NCBI GenBank assembly: GCA_025935995.1
Contig: JAICUF010000013.1
Location: 1 to 38,100 of the forward strand
Length of the DNA: 38,100 nucleotides
Origin: Gemmatimonadales bacterium
GTDB lineage: Bacteria > Gemmatimonadota > Gemmatimonadetes > Gemmatimonadales > GWC2-71-9
Reading direction: 5' to 3'
The notes beneath the pieces were generated by a model. That model was not told where the DNA came from and ran no database searches. It saw only the letters and a list, made by a program, of their open reading frames with translations. Both the position numbers and the translations under genes were made by a program. Positions 37,263-38,100 of the stretch are shown here, one piece after another (position 1 is the stretch's first letter; the number at the start of each line of letters is the position of its first letter).

Positions 37263-37897
37263 GGCGACATGTCGCCCTCATCGAGACCGTGCGCGTGAAG
37301 GACGGAGTCGCGCCGCTCTGGGGACATCACCTCGCGCGGCTCTATGCGTCGTGCATCGCCGTCGGCGTGAGCCCGCCGCGCGAGCTGCCGGTGCCGGAGC
37401 GCGGCCCCGACCGGGTCGTGCGGCTCGGCGTGTCGTCGGCCGGCGTGGAGCAGAGGGAGCGGGAGCCCGGGAGCACGGAGCCGGTCCGGCTCGTCACGAG
37501 CGTGAGCCGCCACGAGCCGTATCCGCACAAGACGACCGAGCGGCGGCAGTTCGACGACGCGCTCGCGGAGGCCCGCGCGGCCGGGGCCGACGATGCGATA
37601 CTCGCGACCGCCGCGGGGTGGGCGGCCGAGACGGCGATCTGGGGGCTCTACTGGTGGGAGGGCGGGCAGCTCGTCGCGCCGCCGCTCGCATTCGGCGTGC
37701 TCGACAGCGTGGCCCGGCGCCGGCTGGCCGAGCTGGTGCCGATCGCGGATGGGCGGGCCCGGGCGGACGAGCTGGCGGACCGCGGACTGTTCGTCGCCAA
37801 TGCCGCCCGCGGCATCGTCAACGTCGCTTCCGTCGACGGCCGCGCCGTGCGATTCAGAGAGGAAACCGCATCGCTCGCACGCACGTTTTGGGGTTGA
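37259..37897 (+). CDS. Short class IV aminotransferase-like (PabC-type) protein
   Basis: This 212-residue PLP-fold IV protein starts with an ATG overlapping the transporter stop (ATGA). It shows the family start I-E-T-V-R-V-K-D-G-V (8-17), H-L-A-R-L at 24-28, the PLP-binding K91 (P-H-K-T-T-E-R) and E124 in A-A-E-T-A-I-W-G. It is shorter than typical PabC or branched-chain aminotransferase members (about 270-300). The region between residues 35 and 75 is compressed. 4-amino-4-deoxychorismate lyase is the closest fit by motifs, but no pabA or pabB lies nearby. The stop overlaps the tRNA promoter. Confidence 0.75.
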   Translation: MRRHVALIETVRVKDGVAPLWGHHLARLYASCIAVGVSPPRELPVPERGPDRVVRLGVSSAGVEQREREPGSTEPVRLVTSVSRHEPYPHKTTERRQFDDALAEARAAGADDAILATAAGWAAETAIWGLYWWEGGQLVAPPLAFGVLDSVARRRLAELVPIADGRARADELADRGLFVANAARGIVNVASVDGRAVRFREETASLARTFWG

Positions 37898-37922
37898 CCC
37901 TCCCCCGGCCGCGGGCTATCTT
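37894..37922 (+). promoter_or_regulatory. Strong sigma-70-type promoter for tRNA-His
   Basis: TTGACC at 37894-37899, an exact 17-base spacer, and TATCTT at 37917-37922. The -35 contains the stop codon TGA of the preceding gene. The predicted start is near 37929, about 28 bases before the mature tRNA. It is the best-matched promoter in the window. Confidence 0.7.
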
Positions 37923-37956
37923 GCCGCCCTCGGCGGAGCCGGGACAGACGCCCGTG

Positions 37957-38030
37957 GTGGTTGTAGCTCAATTGGTTAGAGCGCCGGACTGTGGCTCCGG
38001 AGGTTGCGGGTTCAATTCCCGTCAGCCACC
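37957..38030 (+). tRNA. tRNA-His (anticodon GTG)
   Basis: The 74-base cloverleaf has acceptor arms GTGGTTG and CAGCCAC pairing over seven bases, D-arm GCTC/GAGC, anticodon stem CCGGA/TCCGG with loop CTGTGGC (GTG anticodon), and a T-loop TTCAATT. Discriminator C73 is at 38030. The base at 37956 is G, able to serve as the tRNA-His-specific G-1 opposite C73. CCA is not encoded. A short palindrome CCCTCGAGGG follows and might mark the transcript end. Confidence 0.95.
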
Positions 38031-38100
38031 CCTCCCTCGAGGGGCCCGCATCGATCATCAGCTTGCGTCTGCGGCACGCTTCATGGACGGTCCCTTCGTG

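Noticed and set aside
37648-38058. A 136-residue open frame on the minus strand containing G-I-E-P-A-T-S-G-A.
   Set aside because: It is antisense to the tRNA-His gene, and this peptide pattern is a known artefact of tRNA antisense translation.

Overview
The window is very GC-rich and densely packed. Many genes are joined by 1-11 base overlaps, mostly ATGA, GTGA or TGATG. Several exported proteins have signal peptides ending in A-A-Q or similar, and the clearest promoters read TTGnnn, 16-18 bases, then TAtnnT. With the gene content, this suggests a soil-type member of Gemmatimonadota. The phylum is an inference, since there is no rRNA or other marker gene to place it.

Bases 1-13558 hold a contractile type VI secretion system (T6SS). 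On the plus strand, in order, are sheath subunit TssC, a small proline-rich protein, the tube protein Hcp, TssE, VgrG, TssF, TssG, TssK, the ClpV ATPase and a signal-peptide/TM/FHA protein. A second FHA protein faces them on the minus strand. Three features depart from the standard T6SS. TssG carries an N-terminal PASTA domain. Both FHA proteins are single-pass membrane proteins with their own periplasmic regions, and one ends in a D-Ala-D-Ala-peptidase-like (M15) domain. No TssJ, TssL or TssM is visible, although genes left of base 1 cannot be seen. The short TssC resembles the Bacteroidetes-type (T6SS-iii) form.

Bases 13586-20804 are a six-step operon for 4-hydroxyproline. A Tat-exported M24 (Xaa-Pro type) peptidase comes first, then alpha-ketoglutarate semialdehyde dehydrogenase, hydroxyproline 2-epimerase, the three subunits of a heteromeric D-hydroxyproline dehydrogenase, and a DapA-family deaminase. 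Together they convert hydroxyproline, probably from collagen-like peptides, to alpha-ketoglutarate.

Bases 20806-26961 are mixed: an erythromycin-esterase family enzyme on the minus strand, a small membrane protein overlapping a polytopic GT-C-like protein, a small lipoprotein followed by a terminator-like hairpin, and a hybrid histidine kinase. Bases 26964-30797 form a minus-strand operon of an exported VIT/von Willebrand protein, an ECF sigma factor and a zinc-finger anti-sigma factor.

Bases 30937-37897 begin with tyrosine breakdown (4-hydroxyphenylpyruvate dioxygenase, homogentisate dioxygenase) joined to acetoacetyl-CoA synthetase, which activates the acetoacetate released by that pathway. 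The run continues with overlapping genes for an exported P1-family peptidase, a DMT-family transporter and a short class IV aminotransferase-like protein. A tRNA-His with its own strong promoter closes the window. The main theme after the T6SS is uptake and catabolism of amino acids and peptides.
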